DNA of 64,000 nucleotides from Chryseobacterium sp. (lineage in GTDB: Bacteria > Bacteroidota > Bacteroidia > Flavobacteriales > Weeksellaceae): NCBI RefSeq assembly GCF_029240215.1, contig NZ_JARBTK010000003.1, forward strand, positions 310,001 to 374,000, read 5' to 3'. Shown piece after piece: positions 52,983-62,986 of the stretch (the first letter of the stretch is position 1; each line of letters opens with the position of its first letter). The notes below the pieces were generated by a model, which ran no database searches, had not been told where the DNA came from, and worked only from the letters and a program-made list of their open reading frames with translations. The position numbers were made by a program, and so were the translations under genes.

Positions 52983-55799
52983 ATGGACAGATTTTCATTC
53001 CTAAACGCAGCTCATTCTCAGTTAATTGAGGATTTATACCAACAATACTTAAAATTCCCGGATTCTTTAGAACCATCATGGAAAGCCTTTTTTCAAGGCT
53101 TTGATTTTGCATTGGAGAACTACAGTGATGACGACAGCATTCAGATTGTACAGAATTCTGTGAATTCTGCACCTGCAGTTCAGCAGATTTCTCAGGCAGC
53201 AGTCAATGGTGAAGTTCCGGAGCATATCAAAAAAGAGTTTAAAGTGGTAAATCTTATCGAGGCTTACAGAACGAGAGGTCACTTATTCACAAAAACCAAT
53301 CCTGTCCGTGAAAGAAGACATTATACGCCGACTTTAGATATCGAAAATTTCGGTTTAGATCAATCAGATTTAAATACAAAATTCAACTGCGCTACAGAAA
53401 CAGGGATGAAAGGTCCTGCAACTTTACAGGAGTTGATCAGACATCTTGAGAACATCTACTGCGACTCAATTGGTGTAGAATATACCTATATCAACAATGT
53501 TGAAGAGAAAGACTTTATCAAGCAGTGGATTCAGGTAAACGAAAATCATCCAAGCTTAAATGCAAACGAAAAAACTGAGATTTTATTAAAATTAAATCAG
53601 GCTGTAGCATTTGAAAACTATCTTCACACAAAATTTGTAGGTCAGAAAAGATTTTCATTGGAAGGAGGTGAAACTCTTATTCCTGCTTTGGATCAATTGA
53701 TTTCAAGGTCTTCTCAATTAGGAGTTGATGAGGTTGTTTTGGGGATGGCTCATAGAGGGAGATTAAATGTTTTGTCTAATATTTTCGGGAAATCTTACAA
53801 GCAGATTTTCTCAGAATTTGAAGGGAAAGAATTTGAAGAAGATGTATTCTCAGGTGATGTTAAATATCACTTAGGTTCGTCTAAAAAAATAAAAACGGCG
53901 TCAGGAGAAGAAGTTTCTATCAACTTGACTCCGAACCCATCTCACTTAGAAACTGTTTCTGCTTTGGTAGAAGGTATTTGCCGTGCAAAAGTAGATGACC
54001 GATACAAAGGTGATTTTTCTAAAATTTTACCAATCGTTATTCATGGTGACGGAGCTCTTGCCGGACAGGGAATTGCTTACGAAGTTGCTCAAATGATGAC
54101 TTTGGAAGGTTACAAAACCGGTGGAACTGTTCATATCGTTGTGAACAATCAGGTTTCATTTACTACAAACTATGCAGACGCAAGATCTTCAACATATTGT
54201 ACAGATATTGCTAAAGTTACAGAATCTCCTGTAATGCACGTGAATGCAGATGATGCTGAAGCGGTAGTTCATGCAATCCACTTTGCGGCTGATTTCAGAG
54301 CTAAATTTGGTAAAGATGTATATATTGATTTATTAGGCTACAGAAAATATGGTCATAACGAAGGGGATGAGCCAAGATTTACACAGCCTAATTTGTATAA
54401 ATTAATTTCAAAACATCCGAATCCAAGAGAAATTTATAAAGATAAATTGATTCAGGACAGCGTGATTTCTGATGAAGTTCTTAAAACTATGGAAACTGAT
54501 TTCAAAGCGCTTTTAGATAAAGACTTTGACGCTTCCAAAGAGATTGAGAAAAACGTAATGGATTTATTTATGTCAGAAGACTGGACTAATTTCCCGATTG
54601 CAAAAAGAGGAGCCGTTCAGAATGCTGTTGATACAAAATATGATTTGGCTAAATTGAAAGAGTTGGCAATCAAAATGTCAACCCTTCCTGCTGATAAAAA
54701 ATTCATTAATAAAATTACAAGGCTTTTTGATAACCGTCTGAAAGCGATTGATGCCAATTCTTTAGACTGGGCATTAGGAGAATGGTTGGCTTATGCTACA
54801 TTGCTTACAGAAGGGCATAATGTAAGAATTTCCGGTGAAGATGTTGAAAGAGGAACTTTTTCTCACAGACATGCTGTCATTAAAACTGAAGATACGGAAG
54901 AAGAATATATTCCATTAAGACACGTTTCAGAAAGTAGATTTGATGTATTCAATTCTCACCTTTCAGAATATGGAGTTTTAGGATTTGATTATGGTTATGC
55001 GATGGCATCTCCAAACACGTTAACGATCTGGGAAGCTCAGTTCGGAGATTTCGTGAATGGAGCACAGATTATCGTTGACCAATATTTGGCTGCAGCAGAA
55101 GAAAAATGGAAGATTCAGGATGGTTTGGTGATGTTATTACCTCACGGTTCAGAAGGACAGGGAGCAGAGCACTCTTCAGCAAGACTGGAAAGATTTCTTA
55201 CACTTTGTGCTAATGAAAATATGGTGGTGGCGAATATTACCTCTCCTGCCAATTATTTCCACTTGTTGAGAAGACAGTTAAAATGGTCTTTCAGAAAACC
55301 ATTAATTGTAATGAGTCCGAAATCTTTGTTAAGACACCCAAAAGTGGTTTCTCCGCTTGAAGATTTCTCAGAAAAAGGATTCCAGCCTATTTTAGATGAT
55401 CCTACAGCTGATCCTAAAAAGGTTGAAAAATTAGTTCTTTGTTCTGGTAAATTGTACTTCGAACTATTAGCTAAAAAAGAAGAATTAAATTGTGAAAATG
55501 TTGCTTTAGTGAGATTTGAGCAGTTATATCCTCTTCAGACTGATGCTATCGAAGCTGTTTTTGCTAAATATGAAAACAAAACATCAATCGTTTGGGCTCA
55601 GGAAGAACCGGAAAATATGGGAGCTTGGTCTTACATTTTAAGAAATTTCAGAGACACAGGGATCCAGGTAATTTCCCCGGTAGCAAGTGGTGCTCCGGCT
55701 CCCGGAAGTCACAAAATGTTTGAGAAAAACCAAAACTTAGTAATCAACAGAGTTTTTGACAGAGATGATGCTCCTGCAAAAAGACCTGTTACCGCTTAA
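52983..55799 (+). CDS. sucA: 2-oxoglutarate dehydrogenase E1 component
   Basis: This 938-residue thiamine-diphosphate enzyme catalyses oxidative decarboxylation of 2-oxoglutarate in the TCA cycle. It opens with FSFLNAAHSQLIEDLYQQYLKFPDSLEPSWKAFFQGFDF. It has GMAHRGRLNVL, HGDGALAGQGIAYEVAQM and NNQVSFTTNY for cofactor binding. The C-terminal half has LPHGSEGQGAEHSSARLERFL. The length is right for E1o. It is followed after 40 bp by its E2 partner. The E3 subunit is probably the lpdA at 6501. Confidence 0.97.
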   Translation: MDRFSFLNAAHSQLIEDLYQQYLKFPDSLEPSWKAFFQGFDFALENYSDDDSIQIVQNSVNSAPAVQQISQAAVNGEVPEHIKKEFKVVNLIEAYRTRGHLFTKTNPVRERRHYTPTLDIENFGLDQSDLNTKFNCATETGMKGPATLQELIRHLENIYCDSIGVEYTYINNVEEKDFIKQWIQVNENHPSLNANEKTEILLKLNQAVAFENYLHTKFVGQKRFSLEGGETLIPALDQLISRSSQLGVDEVVLGMAHRGRLNVLSNIFGKSYKQIFSEFEGKEFEEDVFSGDVKYHLGSSKKIKTASGEEVSINLTPNPSHLETVSALVEGICRAKVDDRYKGDFSKILPIVIHGDGALAGQGIAYEVAQMMTLEGYKTGGTVHIVVNNQVSFTTNYADARSSTYCTDIAKVTESPVMHVNADDAEAVVHAIHFAADFRAKFGKDVYIDLLGYRKYGHNEGDEPRFTQPNLYKLISKHPNPREIYKDKLIQDSVISDEVLKTMETDFKALLDKDFDASKEIEKNVMDLFMSEDWTNFPIAKRGAVQNAVDTKYDLAKLKELAIKMSTLPADKKFINKITRLFDNRLKAIDANSLDWALGEWLAYATLLTEGHNVRISGEDVERGTFSHRHAVIKTEDTEEEYIPLRHVSESRFDVFNSHLSEYGVLGFDYGYAMASPNTLTIWEAQFGDFVNGAQIIVDQYLAAAEEKWKIQDGLVMLLPHGSEGQGAEHSSARLERFLTLCANENMVVANITSPANYFHLLRRQLKWSFRKPLIVMSPKSLLRHPKVVSPLEDFSEKGFQPILDDPTADPKKVEKLVLCSGKLYFELLAKKEELNCENVALVRFEQLYPLQTDAIEAVFAKYENKTSIVWAQEEPENMGAWSYILRNFRDTGIQVISPVASGAPAPGSHKMFEKNQNLVINRVFDRDDAPAKRPVTA

Positions 55800-55839
55800 T
55801 TTTAAATAATATTCAATTAAAAAATAAAAAATACTCAAT

Positions 55840-57090
55840 ATGTCAATTTTAGAAATGAAAGTTCCTTCACCGGGCGAATCAATTACAGAAGTTGAAATTG
55901 CAACTTGGCTTGTAAAAGATGGTGATTACGTAGAAAAAGATCAACCTATCGCTGAAGTAGATTCAGACAAAGCAACTCTTGAATTGCCTGCAGAACAAAG
56001 TGGTATCATCACTTTAAAAGCTGAAGAAGGTGATGTGGTACAGGTAGGTCAGGTAGTTTGTTTAATTGATATGGATGCTGCTAAACCTGAAGGTGCTGCT
56101 GCTCCTGCTGCTGAAGCTCCAAAACAGGAAGAAGCGCCTAAAGCTGCTGAACCTGCAAAACAAGAAGCTCCAAAACCGGCTCCTGTTGCTGCTCAATCTT
56201 ACGCTACTGGTTCTCCTTCTCCGGCTGCAAAGAAAATTCTTGACGAAAAAGGAATTGACGCTTCTCAGGTTGCAGGACAGGGAAGAGACGGCAGAATCAC
56301 TAAAACTGATGCTGAACTGGCTGCTGTTCCTGCAATGGGCGGAAATTCATTAACTGCTACAGGTACAAGATCTACAACAACAACAAAACTTTCAGTTCTT
56401 AGAAGAAAAATTGCTCAGAGATTGGTTTCTGTAAAAAACGAAACTGCGATGTTAACGACTTTCAACGAAGTTGATATGTCTGAAATTTTCAGATTAAGAA
56501 AGCAATATAAAGAAGAATTTGCTCAGAAGCACGGGGTAGGACTTGGTTTCATGTCTTTCTTTACAAAAGCGGTTACAAGAGCTCTTAAATTATATCCGGA
56601 TGTGAATGCATCAATCGACGGAGATTTTAAAATTAATTATGATTTCTGCGATATTTCAATTGCGGTTTCAGGTCCTAAAGGATTGATGGTTCCTGTATTG
56701 AGAAATGCTGAAAATATGTCTTTTAAAGGTGTTGAAGCTAATATCAAAGATCTTGCGGTAAAAGTAAGAGACGGTAAAATTACAGTTGACGAAATGACTG
56801 GTGGTACTTTCACGATTACAAACGGAGGTACTTTCGGATCAATGTTGTCAACTCCTATTATCAACCCTCCTCAATCTGCAATCTTAGGAATGCATAATAT
56901 CATTCAGAGACCGGTTGCAGTTGACGGACAAGTTGTGATTCGTCCGATGATGTACGTTGCGATGTCTTATGATCATAGAATTATCGACGGAAAAGAGTCT
57001 GTAGGATTCTTGGTTGCTGTAAAAGAAGGTATCGACAATCCTGTTGAGTTCTTACTTGGCGGTGATGAGAAGAAAGGTTTAGAGCTTTAA
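55840..57090 (+). CDS. sucB: Dihydrolipoyllysine succinyltransferase (2-OGDH E2)
   Basis: This 416-residue protein has three parts. The lipoyl domain (1-80; [13 protein letters not shown], lipoylated K44) is followed by an Ala/Pro/Glu-rich linker (about 85-120). Next is the peripheral subunit-binding domain (about 123-160; [29 protein letters not shown]). The catalytic domain ends with [16 protein letters not shown] (H379). It transfers the succinyl group to CoA and forms the complex core. It is directly downstream of sucA and ends at a terminator. Confidence 0.97.
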   Translation: MSILEMKVPSPGESITEVEIATWLVKDGDYVEKDQPIAEVDSDKATLELPAEQSGIITLKAEEGDVVQVGQVVCLIDMDAAKPEGAAAPAAEAPKQEEAPKAAEPAKQEAPKPAPVAAQSYATGSPSPAAKKILDEKGIDASQVAGQGRDGRITKTDAELAAVPAMGGNSLTATGTRSTTTTKLSVLRRKIAQRLVSVKNETAMLTTFNEVDMSEIFRLRKQYKEEFAQKHGVGLGFMSFFTKAVTRALKLYPDVNASIDGDFKINYDFCDISIAVSGPKGLMVPVLRNAENMSFKGVEANIKDLAVKVRDGKITVDEMTGGTFTITNGGTFGSMLSTPIINPPQSAILGMHNIIQRPVAVDGQVVIRPMMYVAMSYDHRIIDGKESVGFLVAVKEGIDNPVEFLLGGDEKKGLEL

Positions 57091-57113
57091 TTGATTATTT
57101 CAATATAATTTAC

Positions 57114-57145
57114 AATCTCGCCTTTCAAAAAAAGGCGAGATTTTT
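57114..57145 (+). terminator. Terminator after sucB
   Basis: A perfect 12-bp stem (57114-57125 with 57131-57142) has a five-base loop and then T to 57145. Confidence 0.88.
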
Positions 57146-57169
57146 GTATAAAATATAAAAACCAACAAA

Positions 57170-57556
57170 ATGTTTTCTAAAATTACTTCGAATATCAAGG
57201 TGTCTGTGACGCCTGAATATGATAGCAAAAACAGTTATCCTTCCGAAAACCGATTTGTTTTTAAGTACAATATTGTGATTGAAAACGAAGGGGATTTTCC
57301 TATAAAAATTCTAAAAAGAAAATGGTTGATTTTCGATGTAGGATTTGGATTTACAGAAGTTGTAGGTGATGGTGTAATCGGTCTCACTCCGGAAATAGTT
57401 CCTAATGATCAGTTTGCTTATTTTTCTAACGTAATGCTGCGCTCGGGAGTAGGTAATATGAGCGGTAAATATTTGGTAAGGAATGAAGAAACGCAGGAGA
57501 ATTTTGAGATTGATATTCCCAAATTCAATTTACTTTCGGCAATTCTTATCAACTAA
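57170..57556 (+). CDS. apaG: ApaG-family protein
   Basis: This 128-residue single-domain protein is of the ApaG (DUF525) family, with the pattern IKVSVTPEYDSKNSYPSENRFVFKYNIVIENEGDFPIKILKRKW and the typical GDGVIGLTPEIVPNDQFAYFS. ApaG is an immunoglobulin-like fold, linked in enterobacteria to cobalt/magnesium phenotypes. Its exact role is unsettled. It is between the sucB terminator and a convergent exonuclease gene. Confidence 0.92.
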   Translation: MFSKITSNIKVSVTPEYDSKNSYPSENRFVFKYNIVIENEGDFPIKILKRKWLIFDVGFGFTEVVGDGVIGLTPEIVPNDQFAYFSNVMLRSGVGNMSGKYLVRNEETQENFEIDIPKFNLLSAILIN

Positions 57557-57566
57557 AAATATTTTG

Positions 57567-58121
57567 CTAAAGTTTTTTTAGCTTTGATTGGAAACTCTCT
57601 TGAATTTCCTCATTCCTTGTGATGAATAGTTTTTCGAAAGCTAATAAAGAGATTCTTGCGCAAGCTTCTGCATCGTCTCCGGCTCTGTGATGTTTAAATT
57701 TGATCTGATGTGTCTCTGCCAGATGTTTTAAGCCATATTTCGGAAGATAGTTCCATGATTTTTTTGCCACCTGAATGCTGCAGAGATAGTTTAAATTGGG
57801 TTTAAACATTCCATAATAATCAAGACAACTTCTTAGAACCCCTGCATCAAAACTCGCATTGTGAGCGATCATTAAAGTTCCGTACATCATTTCCTGAACT
57901 TCATACCAAATTTCGTCAAAAGTTGGTGCATCTTTTACATCATTTGGCAAAATTCCGTGTACATCGATATTTCTTTGGTTAAAATAAGGAAAACTAGGCG
58001 GTTTGATGAGCCAGGTTTTAGTAGAGATAATCTGTGAATTTTCAACTACGCAAATTCCCAACTCGCAAGCCGAATGTCTTTCGTGGGTAGCCGTTTCAAA
58101 ATCTATTGCGCAGAAATCCAT
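57567..58121 (-). CDS. DnaQ-like 3'-5' exonuclease
   Basis: This 184-residue DEDDh exonuclease has the first motif FCAIDFETATHERHSACELG (D6, E8), the middle motif MIAHNASFDAGVLRSCLDYYG and the third motif HHRAGDDAEACARISL with its His and Asp. It resembles the epsilon/DnaQ group but is a stand-alone protein, so it may act in repair or in degradation of nucleic acids and not in polymerase proofreading. Confidence 0.92.
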   Translation of the reverse strand: MDFCAIDFETATHERHSACELGICVVENSQIISTKTWLIKPPSFPYFNQRNIDVHGILPNDVKDAPTFDEIWYEVQEMMYGTLMIAHNASFDAGVLRSCLDYYGMFKPNLNYLCSIQVAKKSWNYLPKYGLKHLAETHQIKFKHHRAGDDAEACARISLLAFEKLFITRNEEIQESFQSKLKKL

Positions 58122-58153
58122 AAATTATTGTAAATGATAAGTAATTGTTGATT

Positions 58154-59137
58154 TTAACTTTTTTTACCTCCTAAAAAGTGCTTAAAAATGAGCCATTCAG
58201 TTTGATAATATTTTTTGATCTGGTTATTTTGTCTGAGTTTCAAAGTTCCCGGAATATGTGTGTAAAAACCAAAATGTCCCCGTAAAACTGCCCAAAGATG
58301 TGAAAAACCATTCTTGTAAGCAAAATAAAAAGCTGCCGCTCCGTCGAGAATCATTCTTGAAAATAATACCCAGATCAAATTCGGAAACGGTAAATTTTTC
58401 AACATCATTGAAAGATTATTTCTGATGTTTAAAAAAGTTTTTTGAGGACTTTGTTTGTTTAAAGTTCCGCCGCCAACGTGATAAACTTTTGATTTTCCGG
58501 TGTAGTATATTTTTTTACCAGAATTTTTTAATCTCCAGCACAAATCAATTTCTTCCTGATGGGCAAAGAATCTTTCGTCAAAGCCATTTTGTTCCCAAAA
58601 ATCTTTAGATCTGATAAATAAACAACATCCTGAAGCCCAGAATATTTCAGTCTCATCATCATATTGACCTTTATCTTCTTCCACATCGTCAAAAACACGA
58701 CCTCTGCAGTAAGGATAGCCTAAATTGTCAATCAATCCGCCTCCTGCTCCTGCAAATTCGAAATAATTTTTATGAGTGAAAGACAAAATTTTTGGTTGAA
58801 TTGCTGCAATTTGAATGTTTTTTTTAAACAAATCTAAAATAGGATCAACCCAGTTTTCTGTTACTTCTACATCAGAATTCAGAAGACAGTAAAATTCTGC
58901 GTCAATTGATTTTAAACCTTCATTATAACCTCCTGCAAAACCATAATTTTTATCATTTCTGACGATTTTAACTGTGGGAAACTGAGTTTGCAGAAAATTT
59001 ACGGAATCATCTGTAGAAAAATTATCAATAACATACACTTCAGCATTTTGGGAATAGCTGATTACGCTTGGAAGAAATTTTTCAAGCCAGTTTTTTCCGT
59101 TCCAGTTGAGAATGACAATTGCTAAGTTTTCAGACAT
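58154..59137 (-). CDS. GT2-family glycosyltransferase
   Basis: This 327-residue GT-A glycosyltransferase has LAIVILNWNGKNWLEKFLPSVI at the N-terminus, VYVIDNFSTDDSVNFLQTQFP, and the metal-binding LLNSDVEVTENW (D-x-D-like). The acceptor-side EEIDLCWRLKNSGKKIYYTGKSKVYHVGGGTL resembles rhamnosyltransferases. It lies six bases downstream of the acyltransferase gene and so is probably co-transcribed with it, which suggests cell-envelope glycan assembly. The donor is unknown. Confidence 0.9.
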   Translation of the reverse strand: MSENLAIVILNWNGKNWLEKFLPSVISYSQNAEVYVIDNFSTDDSVNFLQTQFPTVKIVRNDKNYGFAGGYNEGLKSIDAEFYCLLNSDVEVTENWVDPILDLFKKNIQIAAIQPKILSFTHKNYFEFAGAGGGLIDNLGYPYCRGRVFDDVEEDKGQYDDETEIFWASGCCLFIRSKDFWEQNGFDERFFAHQEEIDLCWRLKNSGKKIYYTGKSKVYHVGGGTLNKQSPQKTFLNIRNNLSMMLKNLPFPNLIWVLFSRMILDGAAAFYFAYKNGFSHLWAVLRGHFGFYTHIPGTLKLRQNNQIKKYYQTEWLIFKHFLGGKKS

Positions 59138-59143
59138 TGCTTT

Positions 59144-60028
59144 TTAAATTTTTTCAGAATCAAAAGTTTTGATAGAATCCTGATATTTCCATTTTCTGTG
59201 TGACCAAAGATAATTATCGGGTCTTTTTTTAATGGTATTTTCAAGCAAATGATGAAACTTTCTGACCACCTCATTATTGACGAATTTTTCCCCATCAGGT
59301 TCGATTCTGTAATAATTAATCTGATAATGACCTCGTTTTACTTTCTTCATCTCAGTGTAAATAAAAATCATATCCATTCTTGTCGCCAATTTATCATAAC
59401 CGATAAAAGCCGGTGTTCTTTGATTAAGAAATTCTAATCCGTAGTTGACGTGAGATGAGTGAGGTGTTTGATCTGCAACAAAAAGATAAATGGAATCACC
59501 ATCATTTTTGCTCCTGAAAATATTCATGATTACTTCGTTGGCTTCCAAAGCTTCATTTCCAAATTTACTCCTTACTTTCTTCATCTGTTTTTCCCAAAAT
59601 TCACTGTTTACCTTTCTGTAAACGGGATGACAGTTGTTTTGCGGAACTACGGTTGCCAAAGCATTCATCCATTCCCAATTGAAGACATGACCTGCCAAAA
59701 GAATAATGTTTTTACCTTCCTGTTTGGCTTCGTGAAACAGATGTTGATTGATGTGCTGCATTCTCACCCGCGTCTCTGTCTTAGACATGGTAAATGACTT
59801 TACCGTTTCAGCCAAATAATCTGAGAAGTTTAAATAAAATTTCTTTCTGATTTCGGCAATTTCTTTAGCCGATTTTTCCGGGAATGAATTTTTAAGATTC
59901 TGGGTGATGATTTTCTTTCTGTAACCGACAAAATTATAATTTAAAAAGAAAATAATGTCCGAAAAAATATACAATATTTTAAGCGGCATCTTCGAAATTA
60001 AGTAAAGTATTTTGATCAGAAAATTCAT
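59144..60028 (-). CDS. LpxL/HtrB-type lipid A acyltransferase family protein
   Basis: This 294-residue inner-membrane acyltransferase has an N-terminal membrane segment (about 5-32), the catalytic H-x4-E motif in LLAGHVFNWEWMNAL (about 115-129), ADQTPHSSHVNYGLEFL and a late RPDNYLWSHRKWK. The LpxL family adds secondary acyl chains to lipid A. Bacteroidetes members also include enzymes for other lipids, so the acceptor is not certain. It is six bases from the following GT2 gene. Confidence 0.88.
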   Translation of the reverse strand: MNFLIKILYLISKMPLKILYIFSDIIFFLNYNFVGYRKKIITQNLKNSFPEKSAKEIAEIRKKFYLNFSDYLAETVKSFTMSKTETRVRMQHINQHLFHEAKQEGKNIILLAGHVFNWEWMNALATVVPQNNCHPVYRKVNSEFWEKQMKKVRSKFGNEALEANEVIMNIFRSKNDGDSIYLFVADQTPHSSHVNYGLEFLNQRTPAFIGYDKLATRMDMIFIYTEMKKVKRGHYQINYYRIEPDGEKFVNNEVVRKFHHLLENTIKKRPDNYLWSHRKWKYQDSIKTFDSEKI

Positions 60029-60190
60029 AAAGTTTACAAATTTAGCAATAATAAAATTATGGTTTCATTTTTGCTGCAAATAAGTATTATTTTTTTAATT
60101 TTATAGTATGAAATCGCCGTACTTTAGAATCACAAAGCCGATATAAAGTGCGCGATTACATATGATCTTTTAAACAATTTTAATTTACAT

Positions 60191-60778
60191 ATGAAAAAGA
60201 TTTCAAAAAACATAGCAATTCTGGGATTTCTCTTCATTGGAAGTTTAGCGTTTGCTCAAAATACAAAAGAAATTCCGGCAGTAAAAAATTCTGATGATAA
60301 AGCTCTGATTGTAAAAACAGATCATCAGGAACTTGAAGCCAAGAAAAAAGCTGCTGAAGAAAAAGCGAAACTCCCAAAACCTTATGATGCCAAAGCAGAT
60401 GCTGAAAAAGATATTGAGAATTTGGTTGCAAAAGCTAAAAAGGAGAAGAAAAACATTATGATTCAGGCGGGAGGAAATTGGTGTATCTGGTGTTTGAGGT
60501 TTAACCAATATGTGCAGACAACTCCTGAACTTAAAAAATTGGTAGATGATAATTATTTGTATTACCATCTGAATTATTCACCGGAAAATAAAAACGAAAA
60601 AGTTTTTTCTAAATATGGAAATCCAGGAGATAAGTTTGGTTATCCTGTGTTTATTGTTTTAGATCAAAACGGGAAGATGATTCATGTGCAGCAAAGTGAT
60701 GTTCTTGAAGAAGGAAAAGGGTACAGTCTTGAAAAAGTAAAAGAATTTTTCAAGACATGGACTACTACAAAATCATAA
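60191..60778 (+). CDS. Periplasmic thioredoxin-family protein
   Basis: This 195-residue protein has a signal peptide (ISKNIAILGFLFIGSLAFAQ), a Lys/Ala-rich helical stretch (about 45-85) and a thioredoxin fold with the active-site motif GGNWCIWCLRF (C-x-x-C) and KFGYPVFIVLDQNGK (cis-proline). It is probably a periplasmic reductase or disulfide exchange protein. The partner is unknown. Confidence 0.88.
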   Translation: MKKISKNIAILGFLFIGSLAFAQNTKEIPAVKNSDDKALIVKTDHQELEAKKKAAEEKAKLPKPYDAKADAEKDIENLVAKAKKEKKNIMIQAGGNWCIWCLRFNQYVQTTPELKKLVDDNYLYYHLNYSPENKNEKVFSKYGNPGDKFGYPVFIVLDQNGKMIHVQQSDVLEEGKGYSLEKVKEFFKTWTTTKS

Positions 60779-60780
60779 CA

Positions 60781-60808
60781 AAAAAACCGAGAATTTTCTC
60801 GGTTTTTT
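60781..60808. terminator. Bidirectional terminator
   Basis: A perfect 13-bp stem (60781-60793 with 60796-60808) has A and T runs on its outer ends and only two bases between the arms. It serves the thioredoxin-like gene (plus) and the aldehyde dehydrogenase gene (minus). Confidence 0.85.
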
Positions 60809-60811
60809 ATT

Positions 60812-62173
60812 TTACAAAAGTTTCTTAATCCACTTTATTTTATTTTCAGAGTAGGGCGGGTATTTCAAATCCGGTTCTCCCCAAGTTACACGATCTAAAA
60901 CTGCTTTTTGATGCGAAAAAGTTTCAAAACCAAATTTCCCGTGATAACTTCCCATTCCTGAGTTTCCAACTCCGCCAAACGGAAGATTATCATTTCCTAA
61001 ATGCATGACCACATCATTGATACAACCGCCTCCAAAAGATAATTTTTGCGTAAACAGATTTTTTTCTTCATTATTATTTGTGAAAAGATATGCTGATAAA
61101 GGTTTTTCTAATTCTAAAACAGAATTCAATGCCTGATGAAAATTGGTAAATGAAATTACCGGAAGTATCGGTCCAAAAATTTCTTCCTGCATCACATCAT
61201 CTTCCCAATTGACATTATATAAAATTGTTGGTTCTATGAAAAGAATTTCTTCAGTGCATTTCCCTCCAAAATAAATTTTGTCAGGATTAATCAGTTTCAC
61301 AAGTCTTTCGAAATTTTTCTTGTTGATAATTTTTGTGTATTGTTCAGAATTTGGTTCGTACTTAAATTCATTGATATATTTTCTCAGTATTTCTAGAAAT
61401 TGCTCTTTCACTGATTCCTCAACTAAAATGTAATCTGGTGCAACGCAGGTTTGTCCGGCATTTAAGAACTTACCCCAAACAATTCTTTTGGCAGCAACTT
61501 CTATATTAGCTTCTTTAGTGACGATTACGGGTGATTTTCCACCCAATTCTAATGTTACGGGAGTCAAATGCTCTGCGGCAGCTTTATAGACGATTTTACC
61601 AACTTTTGTACTTCCTGTAAAAAATATTTTGTCGAATTTTAATTTTAAAATTTCCGTTGTCTCATCAATTCCGCCCTCAAAAACGTAAATGTATTCTGGT
61701 GGAAAATTTTCATTGATAATTTTCGCCATTGCTTTCATTGTGTTTTCCGCCATTTCACTGGGTTTTAGGATACAGCAGTTTCCGGCGGCAATTGAGGCAA
61801 TTAAAGGCGATAAAGAAAGTTGATAAGGGTAATTCCAAGCTCCGATAATTAAAGTGCAACCAAGAGGCTCAGAGTGAATTTTACTGGTTGCAATCTGATT
61901 GGATAAATTGGTGGTAACTTTCTTCGGTTTTGAAAGTGAAGTTAAATTTTTCAAATAATAATCAACATCTTTCAGAATAAATGAAATTTCTGTAACATAT
62001 GTTTCAAACTGAGATTTTCCAAAATCTTTATCAATCGCTTCGTAGAGTAAATTTTCATTCTGAATAATTAAGTCTCTCAGTTTTTCAAGATAAATTTTTC
62101 TGAATTTTACATTTTTGGTTTTATGTGTATTGAAGAATTCTCTTTGCGATAAAAGTATATCCTGATAATTCAT
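60812..62173 (-). CDS. Aldehyde dehydrogenase family protein
   Basis: This 453-residue class 3-like aldehyde dehydrogenase has IIGAWNYPYQLSLSPLIASIAAGNCCILKPSE, the catalytic Glu in VTLELGGKSPVIV and the catalytic Cys in FLNAGQTCVAPDYILV. The C-terminal NDNLPFGGVGNSGMGSYHGKFGFETFSH is also typical. It oxidises aldehydes to acids with NAD(P)+, and the precise substrate is not predictable. The start used is ATG at 62173 (MNYQDILLSQREFF). The longer frame begins at a TTG whose 15 extra residues do not fit the family. Confidence 0.93.
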   Translation of the reverse strand: MNYQDILLSQREFFNTHKTKNVKFRKIYLEKLRDLIIQNENLLYEAIDKDFGKSQFETYVTEISFILKDVDYYLKNLTSLSKPKKVTTNLSNQIATSKIHSEPLGCTLIIGAWNYPYQLSLSPLIASIAAGNCCILKPSEMAENTMKAMAKIINENFPPEYIYVFEGGIDETTEILKLKFDKIFFTGSTKVGKIVYKAAAEHLTPVTLELGGKSPVIVTKEANIEVAAKRIVWGKFLNAGQTCVAPDYILVEESVKEQFLEILRKYINEFKYEPNSEQYTKIINKKNFERLVKLINPDKIYFGGKCTEEILFIEPTILYNVNWEDDVMQEEIFGPILPVISFTNFHQALNSVLELEKPLSAYLFTNNNEEKNLFTQKLSFGGGCINDVVMHLGNDNLPFGGVGNSGMGSYHGKFGFETFSHQKAVLDRVTWGEPDLKYPPYSENKIKWIKKLL

Positions 62174-62227
62174 TTTCTGTAATTTAATAATAATGGAATA
62201 AGGTAAAAAATATGCCAAAGTAACTGC

Positions 62228-62258
62228 ACAAAAAAAACCACTTCGTAAGAAGTGGTTT
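62228..62258 (-). terminator. Terminator of the rpsF-rpsR-rplI operon
   Basis: Read on the minus strand, a 10-bp stem (62249-62258 with 62235-62244) has a four-base loop and is followed by a long T run. It lies 28 bases after the rplI stop. Confidence 0.85.
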
Positions 62259-62285
62259 ATATATTTGAGAAAATCTCTTGAAATC

Positions 62286-62804
62286 TTAAGCTTCTTCAGC
62301 TGGAGTTTCTTCTACCTTTACAGGCTTAGGAGCAGCTGGTTTAGGAGCTTCTACCGGAGCATCAGATACTACATCAAACTCGAAGTTGTACTCTACATTT
62401 CTGTGAAGTCTAACTACTGCAGTTACTTTACCAGTTCTCTTAATCGTGTTTCCTGGGATTTTAATGTATTTTTTCTCAACTTGTACACCAGCTTTAGCCA
62501 ATGCTGCAGAAAGATCTGCATTGTTGATAGATCCGAATAATTTGTCACCAGAACCTACTTTTGCAGGAATAGTGATAGAAGTTTTCTTCAATTGATCAAC
62601 GACAGCGTTTGCAGCAGCAACCAATTTAGCTTCTTCTTCTTTTCTAGCTTCCAAAGTAGCCTCTAAAGTCGCTTTGTTTTTTGGTGTAGCTAAAAGAGCG
62701 ATTCCCTGAGGTAACAAGAAGTTTCTTGCGTAACCTGGTTTTACATTTACTGTATCGAATTCAAGACCTAAGTTTTCTACGTCTTTTTTAAGGATAATTT
62801 CCAT
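62286..62804 (-). CDS. rplI: Large ribosomal subunit protein bL9
   Basis: This 172-residue L9 has the N-terminal signature MEIILKKDVENLGLEFDTVNVKPGYARNFLLPQGIALLAT, a long connecting helix (about 42-75) and the C-terminal RNA-binding domain. It is about 25 residues longer than the usual 148 because of an Ala/Pro/Glu-rich tail (VEAPKPAAPKPVKVEETPAEEA). Last in the rpsF-rpsR-rplI operon, it is separated from rpsR by 182 bp of AT-rich sequence with no gene. Confidence 0.97.
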   Translation of the reverse strand: MEIILKKDVENLGLEFDTVNVKPGYARNFLLPQGIALLATPKNKATLEATLEARKEEEAKLVAAANAVVDQLKKTSITIPAKVGSGDKLFGSINNADLSAALAKAGVQVEKKYIKIPGNTIKRTGKVTAVVRLHRNVEYNFEFDVVSDAPVEAPKPAAPKPVKVEETPAEEA

Positions 62805-62986
62805 TGTTGTTGTCCGTTTTTTAGTTTTAGAGAAAAGAACAAAGAAAAAAGAAGAAAGACTGTTGTCTTAAAAATTATTTCTTTTCTTCAATCTAAAAAT
62901 CGTTAGAATTAATTATTTATTCAGCAACTTAAAAAAAGAGAAAAAGACTAAAAATCTTTTCTCTTTTCTCTTGTTTCTTTTTTGTC

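Noticed and set aside
62174..62218. TTG-initiated extension of the aldehyde dehydrogenase
   Set aside because: The added residues are hydrophobic and do not match the family. ATG at 62173 gives a normal N-terminus.
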